DNA of 64,000 bases. It comes from JAWPMT01 sp965601475. Lineage in GTDB: Bacteria; Bacteroidota; Bacteroidia; Cytophagales; Cyclobacteriaceae. Both the position numbers and the translations under genes were made by a program. The stretch spans positions 1,364,001-1,428,000 of the forward strand of contig OZ271832.1 in the NCBI GenBank assembly GCA_965601475.1, read 5' to 3'. Each line of letters opens with the position of its first letter. The stretch's first letter is position 1. The notes under the pieces were generated by a model. That model saw only the letters and a list, made by a program, of their open reading frames with translations. It was not told the DNA's origin and made no database searches. Below, one piece after another: positions 15,664-25,208 of the stretch.

Positions 15664-16770
15664 ATGATAGACACCTCCCTCAACTCGTCGAATTTCTATT
15701 TCCTGCTGGCAGTAGTCCAGGGAATAGTATTGGCAGGAATCATCCTCTTTCGGAAGCCCCGCAGAAGAGCTCACTTCTTTTTCGGCATTCTGGTGCTCCT
15801 CTTCTCGCTGTCCCTCTTGCAAGGGCTACTTGAAGAATCTATCCATGCCTTCAATGCCAGATTCCCGATACCGATGGACTTTGGTTTGGCTTTTGGGCCG
15901 TTGGCATATCTACATGTATTGTACATCAAAGATCCCCTGAAGGCTTTTCGTGTCTCAGATCTCGCACATTTTCTCCCCTCCTTTATACTGGACGGCATAT
16001 TGTTTACCTCAGGCTTTCTCTATATCCGTTCCAACATGGAATGGGCCTACGAAAATATTCCACTCATACAATCCATTGGGTTGACCTTGGCGCTGGTCGA
16101 CCTGATCCAACTGAGTATTTATACCGTACTCATCTATCGCGTCTCCTCAGAAGCCAAGATGGTTCTTCGCGATTTTGAGGCGGTGAAGAAATGGCTGAAA
16201 ACACTGGTGGTTCTCTGGTGTGTGCTGATAGGTTTCCTCCTGATTGCCGTACCTGTTGCACTATTCTATGTGGATCGGTTTGATGACAATTCTTACCTGA
16301 TCTACAAACCGATGGGCGTCTTCAAGGCACTTTGCATCTACCTGCTTGGCTATTTCTATTTGCTCAAGTATGCCAAAAAGGTAGAGACCTATGCTGAGCG
16401 CATCGGTAATTTCAAGTTCACAAAATCAGATCTAATCCAAAAGAAGGATAAAATCCTCAACGCTCTGGAGAAAGACAAGCTTTATGAAGATCCATCCATC
16501 ACTGTCGCCAAGTTGGCGGGGCACTTGGGTCTGCCCATCAACAGCCTTTCCAGGATGATCAACGAAACCCTCAATACCAACTTCAACGATTTGATCAATC
16601 AGTACCGGGTCCAGGCATTTAAGTCACGGGTCCTAGCGCCTGACAGTCACAAATACTCAATTCTAGGTTTGGGGCAGGAAGTGGGATTCAGGTCCAAAGC
16701 CTCATTCTACAGGGCTTTCAAGAAAGAAACAGGCATGACACCATCGGATTTCATGAAGTCTCACCAATGA
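15664..16770 (+). CDS. Membrane-anchored AraC-family regulator (7TM-HTH)
   Basis: The protein is 368 aa. Seven or eight hydrophobic helices lie in residues 10-235 (FYFLLAVVQGIVLAGIILF, LKTLVVLWCVLIGFLLIAV, ALCIYLLGYFYLL). The C-terminal AraC domain contains ITVAKLAGHLGLPINSLSRM and LGQEVGFRSKASFYRAFKKE followed by TGMTPSDF. It begins 68 bp after the VOC gene and is followed 82 bp later by a secreted alpha/beta hydrolase, the same order as at 4694-6866. It is probably a membrane sensor whose ligand is unknown. Confidence 0.85.
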   Translation: MIDTSLNSSNFYFLLAVVQGIVLAGIILFRKPRRRAHFFFGILVLLFSLSLLQGLLEESIHAFNARFPIPMDFGLAFGPLAYLHVLYIKDPLKAFRVSDLAHFLPSFILDGILFTSGFLYIRSNMEWAYENIPLIQSIGLTLALVDLIQLSIYTVLIYRVSSEAKMVLRDFEAVKKWLKTLVVLWCVLIGFLLIAVPVALFYVDRFDDNSYLIYKPMGVFKALCIYLLGYFYLLKYAKKVETYAERIGNFKFTKSDLIQKKDKILNALEKDKLYEDPSITVAKLAGHLGLPINSLSRMINETLNTNFNDLINQYRVQAFKSRVLAPDSHKYSILGLGQEVGFRSKASFYRAFKKETGMTPSDFMKSHQ

Positions 16771-16852
16771 AATAGTTTCAAATGCCAATCTGAGACCCTC
16801 CCAATTTTTCGTTCGAGCGGCCGAAACAGACTTTTGAGCAAAAATCGAACAC

Positions 16853-18325
16853 ATGCAAAAAATACATTCTACTATTATCGTCTTGCTGGTTGGGGTCTTC
16901 AGCGCATACAGTCAGCCAACACTCACAGAGGTGGAAACGAGGAGTTTCCCGACTACAAAAGATCTCAAAATTGATGGAGATATAGGGTACATGGTCGTAC
17001 CAGAGAGCCGCCTTAATCCATCAGAAAGAAAGACCAAAGTCAAATATGTACACCTCCGGAGCATCGCTGAAAACCCAGGGACCCCTGTAGTCTTTTTGGA
17101 AGGAGGTAACGGCGTAAGCACCTGGCAGGCTGAAAGCCCAGAAGACCTCGACGATTGGCTACCCATCCTGGAAGTGTCGGATCTGATATTTGTCGATCGG
17201 CGGGGAACAGATGATGAGGCACTCACTTACATCTGGCTGGAGGAATACCCTAAATATTTCCTGGTCTCAGAGGACAGTGCCAACCTGCACTACCAAAGAA
17301 TGGCTAAGGCTGCATTGGCTACTTACGAAGAAAAGAATATAGATGTCACCGGATATGACATTGTGGACCATGCACAGGATGTTCAAGACCTCATGACCTC
17401 GCTGAACATAGACCAATACAACCTACTTGGCTTTAGCTTCGGAACACATATTGGTATGACAGTCATGGAACTCTATCCTGAAAACATAGAACGTGCAATC
17501 CTGGTAGGGTCAGATGCACCCAACCAGTCCTTTAACTTCCCCAGCTACCTGGACGCACATATTGAGAAAATCGCCGACCTGGTAAGACAAGATGCCGAGC
17601 TTTCCAGGACAATCCCTGATTTTCGATCCCTGGTCGAAAAGGTGATGCGGAAGCTGAATGATGATCCTGCAACGGTTACCGTAAAAAATCCACTGACCGG
17701 CGAAGACATGGATCTTCAAATTGGCGCTTTTGGTCTAGCCTTAATATTGCGACTGGATATCGACGATGCCAGCGACATCCCGGCAATTCCCAGATTACTG
17801 TATACGATTGACCAGGGAGATTATGCAATGCTAACATGGTTTGCACAGAAACGGATGGTTTTCGGCCTTGCAGTGCCTGGAGGAGATATCAACCAACAGC
17901 TTGCCTCAGGAGCCAGTCCTTCCAGATGGCAAAGAATTGAGCAAGAAGCCAACGAGAGCATTTTTGGCAACGCCGTTAACTTCCCATTTTCCGCGGTGAA
18001 AGACCGCTGGATTCCGAATGAATTGACTTGGGACACGACTATTCCTATGCAAAGTGACATTCCAACATTATTCATCACCGGGACACTGGATTGCAGAACA
18101 CCTGTGGAACAGGTCAATAGGACTATGGCCGGTTTCAGCAATGGCGTACATGTGGAAGTGGTGAATGCTGGCCATGATCAGTCCCTATGGAACCGGGAGA
18201 CATTTGACGAAACCATCCCACAGTTCCTGAAGGGTGAAGCAATCAAGCTCAGGGATTCATATTATGGAGACATCGAATTCCTTCCTTTGATCGGTCCCAC
18301 TACTGCTCATCCATCTACCCGGTGA
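16853..18325 (+). CDS. Secreted alpha/beta hydrolase, proline-iminopeptidase/TAP-like
   Basis: The protein is 490 aa. A signal peptide (MQKIHSTIIVLLVGVFSAYSQ) precedes an alpha/beta-hydrolase core: TPVVFLEGGNG for the oxyanion hole, IFVDRRGTDDE, nucleophile Ser in LLGFSFGTHIGM (GFSFG), acid region LFITGTLDCRTP, and His in VVNAGHDQSLW. The large insertion between nucleophile and acid, and the TLDCRTPVEQ segment, resemble tripeptidyl-peptidase/TAP-like C-terminal hydrolases. It is probably a periplasmic peptidase or esterase. It follows the 7TM-AraC gene directly. Confidence 0.75.
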   Translation: MQKIHSTIIVLLVGVFSAYSQPTLTEVETRSFPTTKDLKIDGDIGYMVVPESRLNPSERKTKVKYVHLRSIAENPGTPVVFLEGGNGVSTWQAESPEDLDDWLPILEVSDLIFVDRRGTDDEALTYIWLEEYPKYFLVSEDSANLHYQRMAKAALATYEEKNIDVTGYDIVDHAQDVQDLMTSLNIDQYNLLGFSFGTHIGMTVMELYPENIERAILVGSDAPNQSFNFPSYLDAHIEKIADLVRQDAELSRTIPDFRSLVEKVMRKLNDDPATVTVKNPLTGEDMDLQIGAFGLALILRLDIDDASDIPAIPRLLYTIDQGDYAMLTWFAQKRMVFGLAVPGGDINQQLASGASPSRWQRIEQEANESIFGNAVNFPFSAVKDRWIPNELTWDTTIPMQSDIPTLFITGTLDCRTPVEQVNRTMAGFSNGVHVEVVNAGHDQSLWNRETFDETIPQFLKGEAIKLRDSYYGDIEFLPLIGPTTAHPSTR

Positions 18326-18603
18326 CTGAGTTCGGATACCACGAAAACACGATTCTGGGAAAAACCCAAGGCCATAGCGATTGCCATTGAAGATGGTGGG
18401 TCATATATTGTTAAGAGATGATAGGAGATTTAGATTGGCTGTACTGGAGAAAAAATACGCGCTGCTTTGCCCAATATGAGGACACAAGGCTGGAGTTCAG
18501 CGGTGCGGTTGAGTTTGAGATTTCATCATGTGCGGTAAATCCTGAAACCTACCGGAAAAAAAATCATCCCCTGAATAAATTGAAGACTTATAGATCTTAG
18601 CAT
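18326..18603. other. Gap without a convincing gene
   Basis: The 278-bp stretch before the methyltransferase contains only a 60-codon open frame (18418-18600) with no recognisable motif and no good ribosome binding site. No terminator or strong palindrome is evident. Confidence 0.4.
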
Positions 18604-19224
18604 ATGAATCCAGATTGGAACGAACGATACAGCGCACCTGAATTTGCTTATGGGGAATCGCCCAACGTTTTCTTTAGCACTTGGCTTATCAGGTTTCAAC
18701 CCGGAGCCATTCTCATGGCGGCTGAAGGAGAAGGTAGAAATGCAGTATTTGCTGCATCAAAAGGATGGGACGTGACTGCCTTCGACCTCAGCATTGAGGG
18801 GAAGCACAAAGCCGAGCTGCTGGCAAAGCAGCACAACGTGCAGGTCGACTATCAGGTTGGGGATTTCCAGGATCTGCAATTCGAACCTCATAGTTTCGAT
18901 GCCATCGGGTTGATTTACGCCCATTTTGCAGGAGATAAGAAAATGAACCATCTGAAAAGACTTGAAACTTACCTCAAGCCCGGTGGAGTCGTGATTTTTG
19001 AAGCATTCAGCAAAAATCATCTGCCTTTTCGCCTGAAAAACCCAAAGGTGGGTGGTCCCATGGACTTAGATGTTCTCTTCTCCGTAGCGGAACTAACGGA
19101 TAGCTTTGGGCACTATGAACAACTAACCCTGGGGGAAGAGGTTGTCGAACTGAATGAAGGTAAATACCACAATGGCACAGGATCAGTACTACGATTTGTT
19201 GGCCGAAAACCCCAAAACCAATGA
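18604..19224 (+). CDS. Class I SAM-dependent methyltransferase (TehB-like)
   Basis: The protein is 206 aa. It starts NPDWNERYSAPEFAYGESPN, as TehB/thiopurine-type methyltransferases do. The SAM motif I is unusual, ILMAAEGEGRNAVF, where the family has LDLGCGEGRNAV; the Asp of motif I is replaced by Ala-Glu. VTAFDLSIEG (acidic motif II), FDAIGLIYAHF and LKPGGVVIFEAF follow. It would methylate a small molecule such as a metalloid or thiol. It stands alone upstream of an AraC regulator. Confidence 0.75.
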   Translation: MNPDWNERYSAPEFAYGESPNVFFSTWLIRFQPGAILMAAEGEGRNAVFAASKGWDVTAFDLSIEGKHKAELLAKQHNVQVDYQVGDFQDLQFEPHSFDAIGLIYAHFAGDKKMNHLKRLETYLKPGGVVIFEAFSKNHLPFRLKNPKVGGPMDLDVLFSVAELTDSFGHYEQLTLGEEVVELNEGKYHNGTGSVLRFVGRKPQNQ

Positions 19225-19282
19225 ACATGGCGCCCGTTCAATCATGAGTTGTTTCACCATGTAGCGTGTTGACTATTCGGTA

Positions 19283-20098
19283 TTGAGTTCCTCCATCACA
19301 ATTCAGAATTTTGCACCATCAAGTGCCCTAAGGCCCTATATCAAAAAATATTATCTCCTCGAAGGTGATCTGGGTAGCAACACCCAAGACACCTTTTTTG
19401 CCGACGGATGCCTGGAGATGGTTTTCAATTTGGATTTGACGTTTGAGCGAGACCACCAAAAAGAACATTGGGCCAAAGTGATCGGACAGATTACGGGGCC
19501 TCTGCATGTAAAAGCCAGCGGCAAAGGCAGGAGCTTCGGCATCTGGTTTCGTCCCGACGGATTCGCCATGTTTTGCAACGTCCCCGTGAAGGAACTGACC
19601 GACCGATCAATCCCTCTGGACACCCTAATGGGAAGCGCTTTTGTCGATTTTGTGGAAAACAATCTGGTGCGAGGTGACATACCAAATCTAATAGAAGGTC
19701 TCAATGTCTTTTTTGAAAAGAGATTGTCCCATCCTCAACATGCGAAAAAGGCGTACATAGCGAGTATGGTCCTTAGAAGAATTGAAAGCCTGGACCAAAA
19801 CATTGACTTAAAGACGCTCGCTAGCGAATACCAGGTATCACCCAGGTATATCCAAAAAATATTCATGGAGCGTATAGGACTAAGACCCATGCAATATCAG
19901 CGGATTCTGCGTTTCCAAAGAGCCCTGGACCTCCTACGCAACCCGCCTCAGCATGGCACACTGACAAACATCGCCTATCGCTCTGGCTATTTTGATCAGT
20001 CCCACTTCATTCGGGAATTCAAGGGTTTCACAGGATTGCTTCCCTCGGAATACAAGGTTGGAAACCACCCCATCAACCAATATTTCCTTACTTATTAG
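19283..20098 (+). CDS. Cytoplasmic AraC-family regulator with DUF6597-like sensor domain
   Basis: The protein is 271 aa, starting at TTG 19283, because an in-frame stop lies at 19262-19264 and no ATG occurs before conserved sequence. The N-terminal half (APSSALRPYIKKYYLLEGD, DGCLEMVFNLD, GIWFRPDGFAMFCNVP) matches the ligand-binding domain common in Bacteroidota AraC proteins. The C-terminal half has IDLKTLASEYQVSPRYIQKI and IAYRSGYFDQSHFIREFKGF followed by TGLLPSEY. It is soluble, unlike the other AraC proteins here. The next gene encodes a secreted NTF2-like protein. Confidence 0.85.
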   Translation: MSSSITIQNFAPSSALRPYIKKYYLLEGDLGSNTQDTFFADGCLEMVFNLDLTFERDHQKEHWAKVIGQITGPLHVKASGKGRSFGIWFRPDGFAMFCNVPVKELTDRSIPLDTLMGSAFVDFVENNLVRGDIPNLIEGLNVFFEKRLSHPQHAKKAYIASMVLRRIESLDQNIDLKTLASEYQVSPRYIQKIFMERIGLRPMQYQRILRFQRALDLLRNPPQHGTLTNIAYRSGYFDQSHFIREFKGFTGLLPSEYKVGNHPINQYFLTY

Positions 20099-20167
20099 CT
20101 ATTCGCTTTTGTACAATGGCAGGGTGGTCAGAGGTCATACTTTTGGCCAATCACAAAAAACTATACC

Positions 20168-20677
20168 ATGCTTTGTACCAGAAGACTACTCCTGAAAGCC
20201 CTGACCATTTTGTTTTTCACCCCTGGTTGTTTGTCGCAAAACCAGGATCCTACCCGCATAGCATCCATCGAAGATGAGAAGCGGGCTATTCTTGGGGCAA
20301 TCAACGCGGAGACCCGGGCAGCCTTTGGGCGAGACTATGAAGGCTGGAAGGCTATGTGGGTACAAGAAGCCTTCGTTACCAAAACCTATATGACCTTTTC
20401 TGATAGTAGCTTCTCCGAAACCCTGGGATTCCAGGAAATCGACCAATTTATCCGTAATTATTTCGCTGATCACCCTGAGCCTGATCCCTACCCTGCCCCT
20501 TTGACCGATATTGAAGTTCGGCTCTATGGAACCGGCGCCTGGGTTACCTACGAACAGGAGGACCCATCGCGGGGACGCAAACGGGAAACGCGTCTGATGG
20601 AAAAGGTGGACGGTCAATGGAAAATAGCTGGTATGCACACCACCATTTATGGATTGGCCAAGCCAGATAATCGCTAA
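20168..20677 (+). CDS. Secreted NTF2-like (SnoaL/DUF4440-type) protein
   Basis: The protein is 169 aa. Residues 1-23 form a signal, with a possible lipobox at FTPGCLS (Cys21). One NTF2-like domain follows: the helix IEDEKRAILGAINAETRAAFG with DYEGWKAMWVQEAFV, then strands through DIEVRLYGTGAWVTYEQED and RLMEKVDGQWKIAGMHTTIY, the usual DUF4440 ending. A TACTTTTG at 20138-20145 resembles a -7 box. It could be under the preceding AraC regulator; ligand unknown. Confidence 0.65.
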   Translation: MLCTRRLLLKALTILFFTPGCLSQNQDPTRIASIEDEKRAILGAINAETRAAFGRDYEGWKAMWVQEAFVTKTYMTFSDSSFSETLGFQEIDQFIRNYFADHPEPDPYPAPLTDIEVRLYGTGAWVTYEQEDPSRGRKRETRLMEKVDGQWKIAGMHTTIYGLAKPDNR

Positions 20678-20894
20678 TTGAAGATGCCCTGCCATTGAGG
20701 GGATAATCACCGGAGCAGAAACTGCCCCTATATCCATGTCATTCTTTCCATCGAATAGTTTGTTTCGCGACGCGGTGGGAGAAAATGCGCTGGCTGTTGC
20801 CAAATTATCAGGTACGGCTGAGTCAGATGAACCGAATTGTGCGCTGAAATCTCGCCCATTTTGGAGTGCCGACGTTGGTTTGTCGAAAAAACCT

Positions 20895-21593
20895 ATGAAA
20901 CAACTACTTATTGTCCCCATCTTGATTTCCTTGACTAGTTACAAAACCCTGGCGCAGCTTTCGGCCGAAGTTCCCAGCAACTACTATCTTGAAATTGTCT
21001 CTTTCCAGGTGAAGGAAAGCAGCCAGGACTCATTTGACGAGGCACAAAGTCGGGCGTTCGCGTCATTAAGCAAAATGAAGGGATTCGTATCAGCAGAAAG
21101 CTACAAGGACGTAACTAACGACCTGGCAAGGGTTGATCTACTGCTTTGGGAAACCCTGGAGGATGCACGCCAGGCTGCTGATCAATTCAAACACGCATTG
21201 GTCCTTCAGTCTTATGCAGCGTGCCTGGACGCCGTGACCTTTAGTGGCCACGGTAAACTCATTGAGAATGGTCAAATCGGTGCACGACCAACTGGGGAAG
21301 AAAGCGTACTTGAATTCATTACCTACAAGGTCAAACCTCAACTCAAAGACCAGTACCTCGACGCTCGCGCTCCCATCTTCGACTACCTCAAGGCGTCACA
21401 CGCTGGCTTTCAGTCGGCAAAAACGTACTCGGTGATAGAAGAACAAGATGTCATGGCAGATCTAGTTTTCTGGGACAGTGTTGCCTCACACAAACAGGCA
21501 CTGGAGGCTTCGGCTAAGGAGCCGGTATTTGGGCCATTTGTTGAGGCCATTGGGGAAGTAAAGGTCGCAGGAGACTTCGTCAGGACCTATTGA
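20895..21593 (+). CDS. Secreted tandem ABM-like (dimeric alpha/beta-barrel) protein
   Basis: The protein is 232 aa from ATG 20895. The frame is open from 20736, but the signal peptide MKQLLIVPILISLTSYKTLAQ fixes the start. Two related halves follow, each starting with a strand (YLEIVSFQVKESSQDSF and VLEFITYKVKPQLKDQY), a helix ending in a KGF/AGF turn (MKGFVSAESYKDV, HAGFQSAKTYSVI) and a DLLLWET or DLVFWDS strand. This is the antibiotic-biosynthesis-monooxygenase-like ferredoxin fold duplicated in one chain, so the pseudo-dimer is intramolecular. Function unknown. Its 3' end overlaps that of the next, convergent gene by 14 bp. Confidence 0.6.
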   Translation: MKQLLIVPILISLTSYKTLAQLSAEVPSNYYLEIVSFQVKESSQDSFDEAQSRAFASLSKMKGFVSAESYKDVTNDLARVDLLLWETLEDARQAADQFKHALVLQSYAACLDAVTFSGHGKLIENGQIGARPTGEESVLEFITYKVKPQLKDQYLDARAPIFDYLKASHAGFQSAKTYSVIEEQDVMADLVFWDSVASHKQALEASAKEPVFGPFVEAIGEVKVAGDFVRTY

Positions 21594-22650
21594 AATATTC
21601 CCTCGGCGTCATGTTATATTTCGCTTTGAAAGCCTTGTAGAATGTGGCTTTCGAATTGAATCCAACCTCCTGCGCCACACCATAGTAAGTGAGATGGGGA
21701 TAGGCCTCCGAGGTTACCACTCGGACGAATTCGTCGATCCTCTTCTCATTTATGTAGTTATAGAAGCTCTTCTTGAAGTGGTTGTTGATAACCATAGACA
21801 CTGTAGTCCTGGTCACCTCCAATTTCTCCGCTACAAGCGATTGTGTGAGTCCCTGGTCTGTGAGTAAGGCCTTGTTCTTCAAAAGGTCCTCCAAAGCGAC
21901 GGACAATTGATTGATGTTCTTCGGGGGAGCAAAAGGAGTCTTTTTTCTCAACAGCCCGCGGCTGTCTGAGTATACCAGGAAATAGCCATTCAGCACAAAA
22001 ATGAGTCCTACGATCGCCAGCCAAACCATATCCACCGATATGAATGCTAAAGGATTTGATAATCCCAGGTAGGGCAGGAAATGTAGCAAACAAAATGTCG
22101 ATAGCAACGCTAGGAAGAGCGTGAGCAATCTGGGTAAGAGAAATGGTTGCTCGGAATATTGATTGCCCTGTTGTCCCTGCCCCCAGAATAGCAAACATGT
22201 GGCGACGAGGTAAGCCGCAGTCTGCAAAGTCATGATAAAAAGCAGCATTGGAGCCACAACCTCATTGAAGGTCGTATTGCCTTCCAGCAAATGAATGATG
22301 TCTTCGGTAGGTTGGGCCACCATTACCACCCTGAAGCCAAAATACAGCAGCGGGTATGCAAAGTGGGTCCACACTTTTTGAGGACTCCCGGGAAACAAGA
22401 AGGACCGGACGAACAGGAAAGTCGCAGGACCGATAACCAAAATGAGTGTATCTGCAAGCAGAAAAGGTCGGGGAAATTGCCAGTAGTAGGCCCCAGCGAG
22501 GACATTAGAGGCCAACAAGATGCACAACGACAACAACAGCCACAAGAGGAAAACGTGGTTTTCCAGGTGTTGGCGCTTCGCCAGAAGTACTGCGATCATC
22601 ATCAGTCCCACAGCCAAACCAACAATATTGATCGTAAGCGTTGGATCCAT
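21580..22650 (-). CDS. Membrane-anchored AraC-family regulator (7TM-HTH)
   Basis: The protein is 356 aa from the ATG at 22650; the frame is open 45 bases further, but MDPTLTINIVGLAVGLMMI is the normal membrane start. Seven helices (FLLWLLLSLCILLASNVLA, LLTLFLALLSTFCLLHFLP, VWLAIVGLIFVLNGYFLV) lead to an AraC domain with QSLVAEKLEVTRTTVSMVIN and YYGVAQEVGFNSKATFYKAF then NMTPREY. It faces a small lipoprotein gene across a gap containing a palindrome at 22694-22707. Ligand unknown. Confidence 0.85.
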   Translation of the reverse strand: MDPTLTINIVGLAVGLMMIAVLLAKRQHLENHVFLLWLLLSLCILLASNVLAGAYYWQFPRPFLLADTLILVIGPATFLFVRSFLFPGSPQKVWTHFAYPLLYFGFRVVMVAQPTEDIIHLLEGNTTFNEVVAPMLLFIMTLQTAAYLVATCLLFWGQGQQGNQYSEQPFLLPRLLTLFLALLSTFCLLHFLPYLGLSNPLAFISVDMVWLAIVGLIFVLNGYFLVYSDSRGLLRKKTPFAPPKNINQLSVALEDLLKNKALLTDQGLTQSLVAEKLEVTRTTVSMVINNHFKKSFYNYINEKRIDEFVRVVTSEAYPHLTYYGVAQEVGFNSKATFYKAFKAKYNMTPREYFNRS

Positions 22651-22693
22651 ATATAAATTTTTATCGACGGTACTATTACACGTGGCTGGTACC

Positions 22694-22707
22694 AAGTGGT
22701 TCCACTT
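22694..22707. promoter_or_regulatory. Palindrome between the 7TM-AraC gene and the lipoprotein gene
   Basis: AAGTGG (22694-22699), TT, CCACTT (22702-22707) is a 14-bp dyad in the divergent intergenic region. It lies about 45 bases upstream of the regulator start and 90 bases before the lipoprotein start. A binding site for the regulator itself is possible. Confidence 0.35.
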
Positions 22708-22796
22708 AGCAGGAAGCTCATGTCAACTCAATTTGCTGACCTGCTCAATAGCTTCCAAAAGAACTAGCTTTGCATCCAATCCGCTCAATATGCATC

Positions 22797-23243
22797 ATGA
22801 AGCATTTATTTTTCCTCTCGCTGATAATCTTGATGGTAGCCTGTCAATCCACCAAAAAACCCGAAGAAACCAAATTACCCGAATATCAGGTTGAGTTGAA
22901 TATCAGCCGGGTTATTTACTATGGAGACACCATCAATTTTGAGGTGCCACTTACAGTCAGACCCATTCCCAACTCGGACAAGATCGCCCTGATTCCTCTA
23001 GGTAATGGCAACCGCTTTGGCGTGAAGTACTTCGTGAGTACCATGATCACTGGTAACGAGCGTAAACTGACACATAATGCGGTCTTTTATGAGGAAATCG
23101 GGGCCAAGTGGGACCACTTCAACGGACCTGATCACAGAGAACCGTTAACATTGGGTCAAGAGAAGGATTGGGGGATCAGCGTTGGCAACGGCCAGGAGAC
23201 CTACTTCAAGGTGGATTTCTCGTATTACGTAAAAGAAATTTAG
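22797..23243 (+). CDS. Small lipoprotein of unknown function
   Basis: The protein is 148 aa from ATG 22797. MKHLFFLSLIILMVACQS is a clear lipoprotein signal with cysteine at residue 16. The mature part is strand-rich (YQVELNISRVIYYGDTINFEVPLTVR, LTLGQEKDWGISVGNGQETYFKVDF would form a beta sandwich) and matches no family I recognise. It is divergent from the 7TM-AraC gene and may respond to it. It is followed 64 bp later by the CocE-like hydrolase. Confidence 0.55.
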   Translation: MKHLFFLSLIILMVACQSTKKPEETKLPEYQVELNISRVIYYGDTINFEVPLTVRPIPNSDKIALIPLGNGNRFGVKYFVSTMITGNERKLTHNAVFYEEIGAKWDHFNGPDHREPLTLGQEKDWGISVGNGQETYFKVDFSYYVKEI

Positions 23244-23307
23244 GAAGGTCGTCACCTTCATCACTTTTTACTGTCATTCCATACAATACCATCATCTTAG
23301 AAAGGCC

Positions 23308-25182
23308 ATGAAGACTGCTTTGACCTGGATGCTTTGTCTGGTAGCCATATCCAGCCATGCTCAGGAGACTTATGTTGCTTCGGATGCCACAGATGCACCG
23401 TTATCGGCGTATGCGTATCAGACCGGTGTCGATGAAAAGGGCATTCGGATCGAGAGCCATTACCTGACCATGCGCGACGGGGTGCAACTGGCCATAGATG
23501 TTTACCTGCCTAAATACTTAGCCACCGATGAGCGGGTTCCTACCATTCTTTTCCAAACACGCTATTGGCGATCTTTGGGGTTTCGTTGGCCATTCAGCAT
23601 GTTTTTCAACAAACTCGATTTCAACGGAGCCGGAAAAAATTATATCAAAAATTTCGTTGGCAATGGCTATGCCTTCGTGAGTGTTGATGTACGTGGCTCC
23701 GGCGCCTCTACGGGCGTCTGGCACCATCCCTTTCATCCAGATGAGATACTGGACGGAGCCGAGATTGTCGACTGGATTATTCAACAAACCTGGTCAGATG
23801 GTAAGGTAGGTACTTTTGGACGGTCCTACAGCGGCTCTGCCGCGGAGTTCACTCTTATCAACCAACACCCAGCGATCAAAGCTGCCATGCCCCTCTACGC
23901 GCCATTTGATGTATTTGACGATATCGGTTTTCCAGGAGGTGTACATAATAGTTGGTATACCACAACCTGGGGTAAAACGAATTCCCTACTCGACGAGAAT
24001 TCGGTCCCTTCAGATGACTGGAGGGCCAAACTGGCAGTCACTGGCGTAGGGAAGGTACCGGGGCATGGAAGAGTCTTGAAACAAGCTGTGAGCGCACATA
24101 CAGCCAATGCACGGATAGATGAGGAAGCCCAAAAGATCAATTTCAGAGATGATGCCATCAATCAGAAGATCGCCAATATCGATGTATTCAGCCCATACAC
24201 GCATATCGATCAAATCAATGAATCCGGAGTACCTATATATTCCTACAGCGGCTGGATGGATGGTGGGTATCAGCATGCCGCGATCAAGAGGTACCTCAAC
24301 CTGGAAAGCCCCCACAAGAAATTGATCATTGGACCCTGGGATCACATGGGACGACACAATGCAAGCCCAGCCAATCCAGGCAAAACAGCATTTGACCACT
24401 TCTCCGAAGTGCTCAAATTCTTTGATTTTCACTTAAAGGGGATCGATACCGGCATCTATAACGAACAACCCATTCACTACTTCACCATGGGAGAAGAAAA
24501 GTGGAAAGGCAGTGATCAATGGCCTCCATCCCAAATGCAACAAGAAACCTTTTTCCTTCGTACAGAAGGTCTTCTTTCCACGGTTGCAGGACAAGATAGC
24601 GCCATTTGCCAGGTGAAAGTAGATACTGCCTTCGGTGTGGGATCAAGTACGCGCTGGGAAGCATTGGCAGGTGCAGCTCCGCCCCCACCCTTGTACGAAA
24701 GCAGCTTCAAAGGCAAAACGAATTCGCTGCGTTTCACGACGCCAACACTCACCGCCGATACGGAAGTTACAGGCCATCCCATCGTACGGTTGATCGCCAG
24801 GACGCAGAGCTCAGACCTGTCGGTCCTGATCCATTTGGAAGATGTCGATTCGTCCGGACAATCGATCCATGTTACTGAGGGTCATTTCCGCGCCATTCAC
24901 CGGAAGGTCATGCAAAGACCAATGTATAAGGATGTGGTCCCACACCATAGCTATCTGAAAGAGGACCAGAAGCCCCTGGTCCCGAATCAGTGGATGGAAC
25001 TGACTTTCGACCTGCTACCTACCTCATACCTATTTAGAAAGGGGCATCGCATACAGTTGCTCATTACCACAAGAGATCAGGACCACTTCCAACACTACAA
25101 TCAAGGAGCACAGATTATCGAATTTATGATCAACAGTAATGCTGGGTCGTCGCTGATACTCCCCATGAAAAACAACAATTAG
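23308..25182 (+). CDS. Secreted CocE/NonD-family acyl hydrolase (X-Pro dipeptidyl-peptidase-like)
   Basis: The protein is 624 aa, the usual length. A signal peptide ends at SSHAQ (19). The S15/CocE catalytic domain shows RDGVQLAIDVYLP, YAFVSVDVRGSGAS, the nucleophile Ser173 in FGRSYSG (GxSYxG), GWMDGGY with the acid region, and GPWDHMGRH with the catalytic His. The C-terminal X-Pro jelly-roll domain begins around residue 400 and includes EVTGHPIVRLIARTQSSDLS and the closing FRKGHRIQLLITTRDQ. It hydrolyses esters or amides such as beta-lactams, cocaine-like esters or X-Pro peptides; the natural substrate is open. Confidence 0.85.
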   Translation: MKTALTWMLCLVAISSHAQETYVASDATDAPLSAYAYQTGVDEKGIRIESHYLTMRDGVQLAIDVYLPKYLATDERVPTILFQTRYWRSLGFRWPFSMFFNKLDFNGAGKNYIKNFVGNGYAFVSVDVRGSGASTGVWHHPFHPDEILDGAEIVDWIIQQTWSDGKVGTFGRSYSGSAAEFTLINQHPAIKAAMPLYAPFDVFDDIGFPGGVHNSWYTTTWGKTNSLLDENSVPSDDWRAKLAVTGVGKVPGHGRVLKQAVSAHTANARIDEEAQKINFRDDAINQKIANIDVFSPYTHIDQINESGVPIYSYSGWMDGGYQHAAIKRYLNLESPHKKLIIGPWDHMGRHNASPANPGKTAFDHFSEVLKFFDFHLKGIDTGIYNEQPIHYFTMGEEKWKGSDQWPPSQMQQETFFLRTEGLLSTVAGQDSAICQVKVDTAFGVGSSTRWEALAGAAPPPPLYESSFKGKTNSLRFTTPTLTADTEVTGHPIVRLIARTQSSDLSVLIHLEDVDSSGQSIHVTEGHFRAIHRKVMQRPMYKDVVPHHSYLKEDQKPLVPNQWMELTFDLLPTSYLFRKGHRIQLLITTRDQDHFQHYNQGAQIIEFMINSNAGSSLILPMKNNN

Positions 25183-25208
25183 AAAGTCAAACACACTGAT
25201 AAGCTCAA

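Noticed and set aside
18418..18600. 60-codon open frame before the methyltransferase
   Set aside because: No motif, no ribosome binding site and odd composition; probably chance.
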